Source: Larus michahellis (lineage: Eukaryota > Chordata > Aves > Charadriiformes > Laridae). From it: 64,000 nt of DNA. The position numbers and the translations under genes are program-made. The stretch spans positions 83,233,815 through 83,297,814 of the forward strand of contig NC_133896.1 in assembly GCF_964199755.1 (NCBI RefSeq). The letters run 5' to 3'. How positions within the stretch are numbered: position 1 is the first letter of the stretch; each line of letters starts with the position of its first letter. Of this stretch, positions 46,701-58,766 are shown one piece after another. Under the pieces are notes generated by a model that saw only the letters and a list, made by a program, of their open reading frames with translations, made no database searches and was not told where the DNA came from.

Positions 46701-49700
46701 TCAAACTTTAGGGCAGAAGCCTGGAGAGGTAGAGGAATCCCCTTTTTTGTAGAAATTTAGAAATTGACTGGACAAAGCCTTGAGAAACCTGTTGTAACCT
46801 GACCCACCTTAAGCAGGAGTCTGGGCTAGATGGCATCCTGACATTCCTTCCAGCCTACATAGTTCTGTGATTCTATATCAAGCTATGTAGAAATCTTTAA
46901 ATAAAGTGAGTGAACAAACAGAAGCAGCAGGTTTCACTAGGAAGTGGTATGACAGGAGTGTGACTGTCCTATAAGAATAAATTTTAAGATTGTTGGGTAA
47001 TATTGAGAAGAAAGATTCATCATGATTGTGCATTTCCAGGCTTTTTTGATTCTAATTAAAAGTAATTTTCTTTGAGTTGCAAGGGAACTCATTTTTGCAT
47101 CTCTATTCACTGACCTTAATCAAGCATCCAGTCTGCAAAGAAGCCCTGTTACTTAATTTTTCAAACATTTTGTAGTAATTTTCCATGTGGGATTAGCTGA
47201 ACATCAAGGACTTATTAAAAAAAAAATCCAAATTATAATGTGGTCTTTTCTAAAGGCCTTTGACTTGGCATCCAGTGTACAGGTGATAAAACTAATTAGT
47301 GACTCCTGGAGTTACAGGGTTTAATTTTCAGAGAATCTACTGGTCCTTTCTTGCTTGATAGTGTTGGTATTAATAGTCCTAGAACTTCATTTTTGTTCTT
47401 GCATGTTATATACATCTCTTTCTCTGCAACTGTTAGAAACTTCAGCTCTTCCTTTTTCACTAAGTTTGTGAGGTTTTCTTTAGCAATGTTTGCTAAGTGC
47501 TTTTTGTGACATCTAACAGTCTTTATGATATCTGCAAGTGACATACCCCTGCTATGAAAAAGCAGAAGCTGTTCAGTAGCCACACAAAACCTCAAATGAA
47601 CTGGCAAATGGTGAAGACAGCATGAGAAAATTCAAGCCCCCAAAAGTTTTCATAAATGGAAGCTTATTAGAAGCAAGAACCACTTGATATGCAGAAGGCA
47701 AGCAGAAAGGAGAAAGCAACTGTGACAAAACACACAGAAATGTGACGGTGATGGATGTTCTGTCTGAAAGACGTCTAGAGAAATCCAGATTTATGTCATA
47801 GTTAGCAATTCATGCTGTGTTTGTAAAATCCTCTTATTTCTTGCAGAACTTCCCCCTAACTCTTCAGGCTTGCGGTGCTTTGCTGCCCTCTCAGGATTTC
47901 TGAATGTTATATTTTTGGGAGCTGTGATCACACTAATTCAGCAATGTGAGTGAAATGTTTTGCTTTAATTACTGTGAAATTGACAGGTATCAGTCCTTAA
48001 TTTCAACAAGTTTTGCAAACAAACTGTTTTGATGAGGTGACAAGACCACTCATGCTTTCTACTATTGTGTTTCTGATGAAGGTGGGAGGGACTCACCAGC
48101 ATTTTGGGGCTGTGGATCTACAGAAGGTCATTGGCTTTCAGAGGACCATTCCATGTTTGGGGTGTATGAAGAGGGCTGGAGTCTTTCTCACTTTCCAGTC
48201 CCCCAGTCTGGAAGTCCCTCCTATTCCTTTCCAAAACTGAACAAGGGTTTCTAGCCAAAAAAATCCATCCATCCATCCATCCATCCATCCATCCATCCAT
48301 CCATCCATCCATCCATCAGTTTAGAAAAACACTTCTAGTGATGAAACAGAACTCACTCCAGGTATATGGTTCAGCTGGAACCCCTGCTATCTCCTCCTCC
48401 CCTCATCCTCGCATCCAGCCTTCACCTCCTGACACCCTGGTTTGCTTACCTTAAGTCTCAGCCAGTCCTCCCTGGTGTGAACAATGGGAATGTGAGCTGG
48501 ACTTCAGGGATGGGTGAGATAGGAGGCTGGAAGACGGTACATATAGTTGGAAAAAACCTCTCTAAACCGAAATAAAAACGTGTGCCTCTAAATTCGTAAA
48601 AGTGGCCTTTGCATTGTCCACAGAACTTGTGCATAAGCACTGGGTCACTGCCGGCACTGATCATGCGCATACAGACGTGTGCCATTATCCCTGGGCATCT
48701 AAACCTAGAGATCAGAGAGAAATGGTTGCAATTGCCCTGGTTAAGCAAGTTCAACAAGTTTTTAGGTTGCCATCAATGAGCATTGATCAAGGAGTCTAAT
48801 TTTAGTTTCCTCCTTTAGAAAATCTATTAGTCCCGATGTTCAGCCTGCTTCTGGACACCAAAATCACTTTGCATATCAAAAACACTTGAGAACACAGGAG
48901 AAAATGAGAATTGAGAAGCACTTCTGGGCACGAATGTCCTGCAGAGTCAGCTGTTCTCCCATTCCCTGGACTCGAGTCCTGCCCTCTCACATCAACCCAT
49001 TCTTTTCTGAAATAAGCTCAATGCAAATTTCAGGAACTGGAAAATCAAAGGCACAACCATGTTATTTGAAAGACAACCGTAGCATGCCATGTTGTCAAAA
49101 GCATGATGATAATGGACTCTACTCTGTCTTTGTGAAGTCGGTCACCTCAGGCATTTGTATAATGTAGATGATCTTGATGTTCAGCTCTCTACCTACCATT
49201 TACAGGAGAGCTGGAAGGGCAAATGCGCAACCTGAGTTTCCACTTAAATCTCCCGTTATTAGCTATTGAATAGATAAAATGTGGGGGTTCTATAGAGTGC
49301 ACTTGTGAGCTTTACATTAAAATATTGGAGGTTCTTGTCTAGGTGACTTGCTATCAAGTCATGTGTGGAAGCCCAGAGAAAATCTTTCTGAAAGTGACAG
49401 TATCTTTGGGGAAGATCTTCATGAAAACAGCTCACTGACTGCATTAAAGGAAAGCTTATGCATGCATACAAACGGTAAGGAAATATAGTCTCGCTTATCG
49501 TAGCATTAATGGTTTGAAGCTCTTGAAAAGATTAATATAAAAATAAACACCTGCACAAAGGAATTGACCTTTTGATTACAGAATAAGCATGTATATATTG
49601 ATAAATAAGTATAAAGTGATATATTTTAGAGTTCCATCCTTGAAAATTTTAGTTTAAGCCAAAAATAGGAGTGGAGCAGCATTACTGAAGATCTTTGTTA

Positions 49701-51853
49701 TTTCTCCATAGATGCCATTTAATTGCACTCCTCCCAGTGATTTCAGCAGAGCTGGGATCTTTACCCGATTATTATGTAAAATATTTAGTACAATTATCTA
49801 GGGTTCTGAAATATTTAAAGGCACAGAGTGATCCCTAAGCAAAGAATGACGATCCTTATTACCACTGTGGCTATCCTTACGGCCACTGTAAAGCAGGGAC
49901 AACGTGCTTTCTTAAAATGAGCTATACCATCACAATTTCTGCCCCACCCCTAGTTTAAACTTTACCATCTTATTCAAAAGCCACAGAAAAAGGAGGAGCC
50001 AATAATAATGATACCAGTTGTAAAAAAAAACCCAAAAAACAAAAAACAGTGACCAAAACCCCTTCACTCCAAACTCTTCACAGACTCCAGATGTGAACTC
50101 TGCCCTGTTGGCTGGAAGCTGCATTATGGGAGATGTTATTTCTACTCAGAAACTCGTGACACCTGGGAGAACAGTAGAAAGTATTGCTCAGGAAAAAAAT
50201 CTGAGCTCCTGTTCATAGAGGATGAGACTGAAATGGTAAGCTATTGTAAGGTACTCTGTGGTTTAAATATTCTTTTTACTTATACCTTGTGAATCCACAT
50301 ATCAAAGTATAGCTTTCCATGTATTTTTAGGAGCCATTTCTAATACAGATGTGCTCATAACAGGCATCGTCAGTGGAAAGTGCTCTGATGATTGGCTTCT
50401 GCACGTAAAGGAACATCTGTGTCAAACAGAAGACCGATAGCCTACATGCAATGATATGCCTAGAGGTTGTCTCCAGCAAGAAGCAGCTGGGATTTGAAGG
50501 ATTCTTGCATGTTTTATTCCAAATCAAACCTCTTCAGAACTAAGCTGTCATAAAGGCTCTTGCCTTTCTTTGGGAGATGAAGCTGTTTCTCTGTACTACA
50601 TACATTTTTAAATGTCAGTACCATGTCTGCAGCAATAGAAAAATCGGTTCTGCGGACAAAATCCTAACCTCTATTGTGCCTCTTTTGTGCTCCTCATTTT
50701 GCTTAAAGGTGACCAGGTTCAAGCAGTCACTTCTAGAGCACCCAGGAGGGTGAGCTGGCAAAATGATCTCCTGTCTTCCTTGTAGGGGGGTAAAAGAGGA
50801 AATAGCTTCAGCTCCGGTAATTCAGATCAGCCTGATGCTCATCATCTAAAGTGTGCTAGCGGAATGGGTGTGGGGCCAGCAAGGAGCCAAAGGTTAGCTC
50901 TTTGGTTGCTCCACTTACCATCATTAACCACGGTACTGGGTATAGTGGAGAATTGGAACTAATTTCCATGTGGTTTGTTGGTGTTTTTTTTTTCTTTCTT
51001 CTCAATTTCTGGGAAACATTCTATGGAATCTTTGGGCATGAAAGCCTTGCTGGTTTTAAAATATTAATTACCACTACACGTTACTGGTGCTGGAGTTTTA
51101 TGAAGTGTCACTATTATGAGAGTTCAAAGACATACCTCTCTCTAGGACTTCTTAAACAAACTGAAGGATAAAAGCCTTGGCTTCGTTTGGACTGGATTAA
51201 GCTTTGATGACGAGGAAGGAAGATGGGTATGGCTCAGCGACCCCAAACATCCAGGGCACAGGTATGTTCATTGTGGGGTGAGTATGTTTTGGCTTCCATG
51301 ACATGTTCTCCCCTCGCTGCGCATGGGCTGTTCAGCCATTAGACTGCGAGAAAGGAGTAGTAAGATATGAGGGCCTGTACTCCAGTTAGGCAGCTCAGTC
51401 TATTCTGATTTTTCTCAGTAGGGAATTCTGATCAAAACATGCAGTTGAAAAATGAAATTCCTTGACAGCTCTCAGAAAAGGAACTAATTTTATTAGGAGG
51501 TGCCTTTGCTCTGCAAGCTTTTTACTTCCAGCTGCGTAACAAGCAGGGAAACAGAGAAAGAGTGAAGGTTAGTAAACAAATAAAACCTGTCTGTATGTCA
51601 GAGAATCAAAAGAATCGCGGCATAAAGACCAAAACAAATCCAGTCTTTGTGGTTTCATTCTTTGTATAGGCAAACAAATTTTTTCAATGATCTTCATATC
51701 TCTGTGTTGTTTGGCTCTTGCAGTTTTACAGTAAAACGAAGGAAGAAAGAAGAAAAATGTGCTGTCTATAAGCTGACAGAAATGCATGCTGATAACTGCC
51801 TCTCCCTGTACAAGTGGATTTGCAAGAAGAGTGCAGTCCTTCTGGGTATCTAA
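43726..51853 (+). CDS. C-type lectin-like receptor with N-terminal hemITAM-like motif (gene 3)
   Basis: Six coding exons: 43726-43789, 47847-47945, 49343-49474, 50084-50235, 51146-51261 and 51724-51853. All introns are GT-AG with phases 1,1,1,0,2, giving 230 aa. The tail contains EEGYTELRF with Y7 in an acidic-G-Y-x-x-L context, like the hemITAM of CLEC1B and CLEC7A, which recruits Syk; position -2 is Glu, so it is not a canonical ITIM. The membrane segment is about 33-54 with no charged residue, so no DAP-type partner is implied. The stalk (55-98) has sequons N68 and N82 and a free C94. The lectin domain (102-221) has C102xxC105, C116, C133, C200, C213 and C221, a WTGL variant of WIGL (164-167), and no calcium-site motif. 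This fits group V NK-type receptors; CLEC1B, CLEC7A and KLR relatives are all possible. The ATG has a strong context (gagATGG). Confidence 0.9.
46438..46878 (+). repeat. Old diverged CR1 LINE 3' part
   Basis: Degenerate but recognisable order: ctggaacaagtccagcaaag, an eroded middle, then ctgggctagatggcatcctg, ccttccagcctacatag and ttctgtgattctata. Lies in intron 1 of gene 3. Confidence 0.75.
47847..47945 (+). CDS. Gene 3 coding exon 2: membrane segment
   Basis: 99 nt, phase 1 at both ends; acceptor tatttcttgcag, donor AT|gtgagt. Encodes [20 protein letters not shown]. Confidence 0.9.
48263..48318 (+). repeat. (ATCC)13 microsatellite
   Basis: Thirteen perfect ATCC units followed by atca. Lies in intron 2 of gene 3, between the membrane and stalk exons. 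Likely length-variable between individuals. Confidence 0.97.
49343..49474 (+). CDS. Gene 3 coding exon 3: stalk
   Basis: 132 nt, phase 1 at both ends, so skipping keeps the frame. Acceptor ttcttgtctag, donor AACG|gtaagg. Encodes two N-glycosylation sequons and a cysteine that could pair two chains. Confidence 0.87.
50084..50235 (+). CDS. Gene 3 coding exon 4: first part of lectin domain
   Basis: 152 nt; acceptor aactcttcacag, donor ATG|gtaagc. Encodes [18 protein letters not shown] and the RKYC cysteine. Confidence 0.94.
51146..51261 (+). CDS. Gene 3 coding exon 5: WxGL exon
   Basis: 116 nt; acceptor cctctctctag, donor CACAG|gtatgt. Encodes [18 protein letters not shown], the central part of the domain. 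Confidence 0.94.
51724..51853 (+). CDS. Gene 3 last coding exon
   Basis: 130 nt including the TAA stop; acceptor ggctcttgcag. Encodes EKCAVYK, ADNC and KWICKKS, the last three cysteines. Confidence 0.94.
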
Positions 51854-52104
51854 GATATTGTAAAGTGAATGTGAATGGGGTCTTTGAAGGGTTTTGGAAG
51901 GTTTAGACCACTTTACCGTGGGTAGGATATCTGATGTAAAATGCAAGGGAAATTGTTGACCTGACTTACGATGAATCGATGCATTGTGATTCTATTTGCA
52001 ACTAAAGTCCAGGAAGATTTCAGGCTTGTGTCTCTCTTCAGGATGAAGGTACAAAATCTATGTGTCTTTCTGCACGCTGATGCATTGCCCCTTAGAGCTA
52101 TTAA

Positions 52105-52110
52105 AATAAA
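52105..52110 (+). terminator. Probable poly(A) signal of gene 3
   Basis: AATAAA 252 nt after the stop codon, followed about 60 bases on by a T-rich tract (gtttgtttttttttt). Gives a short 3' UTR. Confidence 0.6.
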
Positions 52111-53859
52111 CAGCCTACTAATTTTAAGTAGTTTATAGAGTCTAAGAGTTGTGTAAAACACAGGTGAAATGAGTTTGTTTTTTTTTTTACCAGCCTGGTA
52201 ACTAGATCATACAGCAGGCAAAAAGTTGCTGTTGCTACTTACTTCAGGTGAAATGGTGATAATCAGTGCTATGCACTTAAAGAAGCCTGGAAATCTCACC
52301 ACTGGAGGTCCAATATGGGAAGACAGCATAGCTCTGCACAAGAGAAAGTCAAGATCTAGTATCTTTTTAAAAAAGTTTAATTTCATGGACATCATTCAGT
52401 GTTACAGAATTTGGCACTTAAAAACCCCATAAGTATCTCTTCGATTTGGATGTGAGATTTAGTTGCCTGATATGATGTCTTTCTTCATGCATACTAGAAA
52501 TGGAAAAATCATAGCTATGGGGCTACAGGGCTATGATCCTTCCTTTTGTTAGTCCACTTCACAGACATTTTTTACAGGTCAAAAATGGATGTTGAAACCC
52601 TTCTACATCTCGGGGATACTGATCAGGACGAGGCCAGCAGATCTCAGAGATGTTTGCTCTTTTCTGTCTGATCTTACCTCGAGATAACTTGTACAGGTCT
52701 GAGAGTAATCTGTAGTTCTTCCTTGTTACGTATAACCGTAACCATGTTAAATTTTATTTTTATAGCTAAGAAAAATAAGTGTAATGATTCAAATGATGAC
52801 TCTAGGATGTAAAGCCAAGTTGAGGAAGATCACACTGAGAGGCAATTCTGTTGCATTTTAGACTGTGGTAGTACTGAGGTTTACTTCGTGATCTGTTTGG
52901 TGTACAGTAACCTCTCCCTTTGTGGCTTCTATACTACATGTCAGACTCAGGTGTAAGGGTGGGGTGCTCTAGCATTTCTGGCAATTGTTTGAAAATTATT
53001 AGCAAATGCTTGGCAATTCCTAAAGACATCTGAGCCTAACATAGCATACAATTGCAATGATTCCTGTGAGCTGAGTGTTGGTGCTTCTATAGGTATGACG
53101 TAATTAAAACCACATCCTTCAGCAGGTGTTACTTACACATCTGCTGTCGATAAATTATACACAATAAGGTAATTTGTGGGCACTTGATGAGCACGCAATT
53201 GCAACGGTGTTATACATTTCTAACATTATCTGGCTAGCTCCTTGATAAAAAAAAGTCTTTTTCATAAAATTGGTAAATGGTTGTATGTCATACTTGTATG
53301 TAGTTTTTTATATCTCTATAATTGAGGAAATTCTGGTTTTCTACCTAGCCCATCCACTTTTACATAGCTGTTTTATATCTCTGGCATCATATATAACACT
53401 ACACAAACATGCAGTTTTCCCAGTCCCAATGTTGCAAATATACACGCAATAGCATACATTCTTCTAAAATAAAATTTACCATCGTAATTATTTCTATACT
53501 TAATTGATTAAGCTTTGCTTTTTGTAGCACTTAAACTATTATGTTTTATAAGCACACCGCATCACATTCATGTATGTTTATGTTGCATGTACAAGAATAA
53601 TACATTAGTGATCATGATCACTGTATATCCTAATTGAGAGAAATGGGGTTTCCCTTGCTTGGAGATGGGAACATTTGTCTCATTTTTCCCCAGTATTCAT
53701 AGGTGAATGTGATGGTCTTGATTTTAATTTCAGCCATGGGAATTGACTAAAAAACTCCCAGTATTATATCTTTTCCATTTCATATATACATATACAACAA
53801 TAACAAGAAAGCAAAACCAGCTAAACCAAATCAATGCAACTTAGAAGCAGCAATACCAT
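52111..53859. other. Intergenic, AT-rich, no gene recognised
   Basis: No exon recognised. Contains a 16-bp perfect palindrome, agtgatcatgatcact, at 53607-53622. Confidence 0.4.
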
Positions 53860-55760
53860 TAGGGTTGAAATGGTTTATTTGTTCTTCTGTACTACTCTTT
53901 TTTATCCTTCCTTGCTTTTCCATATGCGAGGTCCATACAATATCGGGCACTCCCACTAACACCCTGCTTCGTACTTACCCTCCTTCTCCAGTTCCACTGC
54001 TGCAGTCCACTGTTAGCAAATGTTATGGGCTGGACCAGTTCCAGCGTGCTGTTATCCCCTTTTCTCATTTCTCATAATTCTCCTTGCTTGCTGGATCCCT
54101 TTTGCTAATTCTATCCGAGCAATAGTGGATGTCAGTGCTCAGTCTGAGCAACTGTTTGTTGCTCAAGCTAGATTCTTATATGTCAAGCATAGGGCTTTTC
54201 TTTAGTTTAACCACCCCTTCAATGCAAGTATCATCAATTAGGGGCCTTGTCATCTGCATTATTGTACTAATCTGTTCTGAATCTAATGTGATAGTGATTT
54301 GCTGTATTCTGTCCTTGACCGTATCTCTGGCCCTTTGTGTTTCTACAATGCCTTCAAAAACTAAAAGTTCTCTCAGTTTTTCAGCTGGTTCTCTATTGTG
54401 GAGCTCTTTTTGCTATGGGGCAGATGGTAGTAGATAATCATATTCTTTCAGACTCTTCCTAGCACAACCATTACAACTCCATATCTTGGGTGGATCCCAA
54501 TGTTGTCTAAATTCCCCTTAAGATCCTTTTCCTGCTTTATAGCTGTGTCTAATGTCCCAGGGCTAGACTATACACAACAACTGTTTCAATACAACTTGGT
54601 CATAATTTGGGGCTTGTCTCCTTCTATTGTTTAGAAGACTGGTCAGAAGGTGACAATTTTTTCCATGCCAAATACATTTCTACTGTTACATTTGACTTGT
54701 GCTAATATATATAATACGATGTGATGTATTCACTTATAATGATCATTTGCTACTTCAAAGACTGCACCTATATTCCACCAGTTCACCCAGAAGCTGTAGC
54801 AGATGTTCAAGAGGAATTCTCCTGATCAGTCATGGTTAAACTAATATTAGCATCTAACTTAAGAGGCCATTTAATACGCAGGTTTTTTGTTTAAAAGATT
54901 GGCTTTTGGGGCCAAGACTCTTGATTATTCTGGGATCTAGTGAGCAGTGATCATTGATTCCTCCCTAACAACTCAGTGACTCTGGTTGTGTATTTCTCTT
55001 CTATATTTTGTTTGCCCATCTTACGTTTTTACAGTAACCCAGGTAGTGATGGGTGGTACTGGGTTCATTTTGAACACTGCCGGCACTCAGCATCAGAAGA
55101 ATGTGTACTTTTAGCCTTACACTTCTCTGTGGAAGGGTCACTATCTTGATCAAACCATTATTCGCTATCCTCTAAGTCAGTATCATCACGAGAGGGTGCT
55201 TTGGTAAGAGCTGTGTCCATGCCTTGCTTTGCATATAATGTTGCTCTACAGCTTCAATCCCATCTAGAGTTTTAATTTCTCAGTGTTTTAACTCAGTACG
55301 CTTCTATTTCAGCTTTTCATTTCTTGCCTTTGCTTTTGAAGTCTGAATTTCCTGATCTAGCCTATGTGTCACTGACCACATTGCCCATATGCTGCCTCGC
55401 TTGATCTCATTGCTGGTAAGTTGTGGTGTTAACACTTTAAAGTTTGCAAACTCTTGCAAACTTTATCTGTGTTATGAAAATTGGGCTCTCAGTGCTTGAG
55501 CGACCCCATTCCCCAATTCCAACAGTTCTTATAAAATGGAGACGGAGTATAAGCAGGATGCTTGCCAGGAGTATAAGCAGGATGCTTGCCAGAACCACAG
55601 GAACACGTTAGCTGCATTCTGGTTCTTCTGTGATCACTAGAAACTGCCATCCACAGAAAGGCTTTCACAGAAAAGCTGCTCACAGTCTTTGTTACACTCT
55701 GGGTCTTATTACGGCCAAAAGGAAACGCACACCTTATATACAAAGTCGAGAAGTCATTGT
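53860..55760 (-). mobile_element. Decayed endogenous retrovirus, gag-like relic, minus strand
   Basis: On the minus strand a coherent reading frame from about 54527 to 54185 is broken by a single in-frame TAG and then ends at TAA; it includes segments such as QHWDPPKIW and EPAEKLRELLVFEG. Flanking stretches read in other frames, which points to frameshifts. Composition and layout fit a retroviral gag region, probably of an ERVL-like element. Between 55480 and 55740 lies leader- or LTR-like sequence with a 24-bp direct duplication (gagtataagcaggatgcttg twice). It is clearly inactive. The family assignment is tentative. Confidence 0.5.
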
Positions 55761-57496
55761 TTGGCTAACTAAAGTTGCAACAGTCTAATCAGAATATAAC
55801 AAATTATTAGTCCAGTTACAATAATACTGTACAGTTCAAATTGTCAGAAAAAGTCTCATTAATAATACATTAAAATTCCTGAAGTGTACTTCCTAGTAGA
55901 GTTTTGTTCATCACTGCAATGCCCCACGAGTCCTATGTCTATGGTACCTCTCTTACACGAGAAGAATAAGGAGAGGGGGTGTGTGGAGTCATCGACTGGT
56001 GTCCATGAAGTGGTTTCTCAGGACGAATATGTTGTTGATGGAGCTAAATTTTTTCCTCCTCGTTCGTGTTTCAAGCTGGAGTTATATTTTCTTTAATATA
56101 ATTTAGTTATATAAACTGGTTCCCACTAATAGTTTGACTATCTTTATTTGACTATCTTAGTTAAAGATACACAATATCCTCTGTAGCCTCAGGCTGTGGG
56201 GTTAATATTTGCTAGTAAATAACAGCATAGGTCAGCTACACCTGCTATGTGATATTCACAGAGCTAACTGAAAACAAGTTGTGCAATTGTTCCCTGGCTG
56301 CTAGAGAACTGCTATCACAGCTAAAAGAAGCTGAAATCAGCTCAGGCCAAGACAAGTGCAGACAAATGGATGGATTAAAGCCTGTCACTTTTCCTGGTAA
56401 TGTGAAGATCCTATTTACTGGGCTACAGGGCTTGCCGTCTCGTTCTTTTCCATGTTCTCTCACAGCCTTTCTACAAAAGAGTGACGAGGCCTTTCCTATG
56501 GTTGTAATATGAATGTTGTATGGATATAAATAGAAAATGCTTTATTCAAAGACACATGAAGAATTGTAATCTGAATGCTTGCTCTTGCTATATCTACGTG
56601 ATGTGCCTTAACATCTTGAATACCATTCAAGTTTTTCTGTCAAATACAAATTCATCAGTATTTGTAAGTGTAGTGTCAACTGACTGGTGTGCTTTCAAAG
56701 TGAAAAAACAGTTGTATCAGGATATCCAGCCAAGCCTAGAGAGCTCAGCAGCTTCTTTGCTTTCACTGCTGTCTAATTTTGCTGGAGCCCTGTGGGCACA
56801 CAGGTGTGCAATGAAACACGCTGAATAAATGCGCTGTAGCCAGAAGGAAATATTATGTTGCCTGTCAACAGCGAAGTTCAGATAGCTAACCAAATATTAC
56901 TGCTAAAAGTGCAAAATAAACAAGCTAAATAATAGAAAAATGAAAGATTATCAACTCAGGATATGGTTTGGTCCTCATAGACTTTTGATCACGTTATGTA
57001 CATCGCATTTCAAACAGAAATGCAACCTGTTTGGCTGTGCCTACTAAACCAGAAGAATATGAAACAGCTTTCCCATACACATGGGTAATTGAGATCCCTC
57101 TGACCACTAAATTTTTATGCTGAAACCCCAAAGGCAGGCTAAGGAGTCCTGATTCTTTAGGATTCTAGCATTGCGAGCTGCACTTCCCTGTGAACCGTCA
57201 TGTGCTTTCTCCCCAGTCACCAGTTTCTAACTCTAGAACCATGCAGTCAGCCTTCTAGTTCATAGCAATCTGTTAGTTTGCTGGCTTGCTAGATTTGTTC
57301 TCCTGCAAAGTTTTACATGGTGTAGGGAGCTTACCTCGCATAGAAAACCAATTAAGATTCAGGCTTTAATGCTGAAACTTCTCCAGGGTCCAAGTTCAGC
57401 CTTTTCTCCCCGTCCTGTGCCACCCCAGGTGGTACACTGCAGTTCTGCTGACTTTGACTCCCTCTGACTGAGAACTGGGCCACTACCTTGATCCCG
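55761..57496. other. Intergenic, no gene recognised
   Basis: No exon or repeat recognised with confidence; possibly more decayed retroviral sequence. Confidence 0.35.
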
Positions 57497-57986
57497 TGAA
57501 ATGCCAAAGTTGACTCAATAGCCTTGGTGACTATTAAGCAGGTATTTATTGCAGCGCCAGGCGCACAGGGGATTGCTCCACCTAATGTGCATGCCGATGG
57601 ATTTAGATGTACAGTTTAAATACATACTATGTATGCATATTCACTAGTTTTCCAAGAAATGATTGCCTATTCATTAACTCATTATTACCGGTTACTGCCC
57701 ACTCCTGCATGCGCACTAGAGTCTCTCGGTGGTCTTCAGAGACATCTGGTGGTCGTTTACTTCCTCACTCCTCTTCATCGTTGTGACTTCTGGGTGAACT
57801 GCAGGCCTCTGCTCTACTTCTTTATTCTTGCTGGCACATCAAAAGTGTTAGTTTTGACTAGTCTCTGCATTCCTCAGTAACCCTGGGTGCCTTGTTTTGA
57901 GAGATAAGCTTCTACTACAAGGTTATATTGACCTAAAGCATTCTTTCTTAAAAAATAGGAGATAAGTTCTAACATTTAGTACTACA
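57497..57986 (-). mobile_element. ERVL-type LTR, minus strand
   Basis: Read on the minus strand it contains an acgaccaccagatgtctctg block, ccctgtgcgcctggcgctg followed by AATAAA, and ends near tttggcatttca. The order matches the plus-strand LTR at about 5690-6116. I found no clear target duplication, so the ends are approximate. Confidence 0.6.
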
Positions 57987-58029
57987 ACTGTTGCATCTGC
58001 TCTTTCTACAGCCTTAAGGCACCCAGTCT

Positions 58030-58135
58030 CTTAAATTAAGCTCCTACTCTAATTTACAGTTCTAATATATTAAGCACCTACTTCAATTAGTTTAAAGCTT
58101 TAATATATCAAACCCTACTTCAACCTCATAGTCGA
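58030..58135 (-). repeat. Three imperfect ~35-bp tandem repeats beside the LTR
   Basis: On the minus strand three units begin gtaggg/gtaggtgcttaatatatta/gtaggagcttaattta. They lie immediately upstream of the LTR on that strand, where the 3' end of an ERV internal region would be; this suggests that the LTR is a 3' LTR. Confidence 0.5.
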
Positions 58136-58285
58136 TGTAGTAAGGTCATGTATTATATTCCTCATCTTCAAGGCATTTTGATCACTATTTATATTCTGAG
58201 GTTTAAACTGTTTCCTTCTGTTAGACAAAAATATATTTACTTATTTATACAGCGTATTATGAGAAATATAAAAGTCATGGCCTTC

Positions 58286-58766
58286 TTTACTGAGGCACTG
58301 GAGTGGGTCCAGAGAAGGGCAACGAAGCTGGTGAGGGGTCTGGAGAATAAGTCTTCTGAGGAGCGGCTGAGGGAATTGGAATTGTTTAGTCTCGAGAAAA
58401 GGAGGCTGAGGGGAGACCTTATCACTCTCTACAACTACCTGAAAGGAGGTTGTAGAGAGGTGGGGGTCGGTCTCTTCTCCCAAGTAACAGGTGATAGGAC
58501 AAGAGGAAATGGCCTCAAGTTGCACCAGGGGAGGTTTAGATGGGATATTAGGAAAAATTTTTACACTGAAAGGGTTATCAAGCATTGGAACAGGCTGCCC
58601 AGGGAAGTGGTTGAGGCACCATCCCTGGAGGTATTTAAAAGATGGGTAGACACAGTGCTTAGAGATATGGCTCAGTGATGGTTTTTGTCAGAGTTAGGTT
58701 GATGGTTGGACTAGGTGATCTGAAAGGTCCCTTCCAACCTAGGCCATTCTATGATTCTATGATTCT
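58286..58766 (+). repeat. CR1 LINE 3' part
   Basis: Starts ctggagtgggtccagagaag and runs to ggttggactaggtgatctg and repeated attctatgattctat units. The RT-proximal frame is open for some 120 codons, so this copy is comparatively young. Confidence 0.93.

Noticed and set aside
48118-48312. Minus-strand frame starting [12 protein letters not shown]
   Set aside because: Translation of the ATCC microsatellite, not a protein gene.
17877-51853. Calcium-dependent carbohydrate binding by the three lectin-like proteins
   Set aside because: None has an EPN/QPD plus WND motif in the expected places; all look like NK-type domains.
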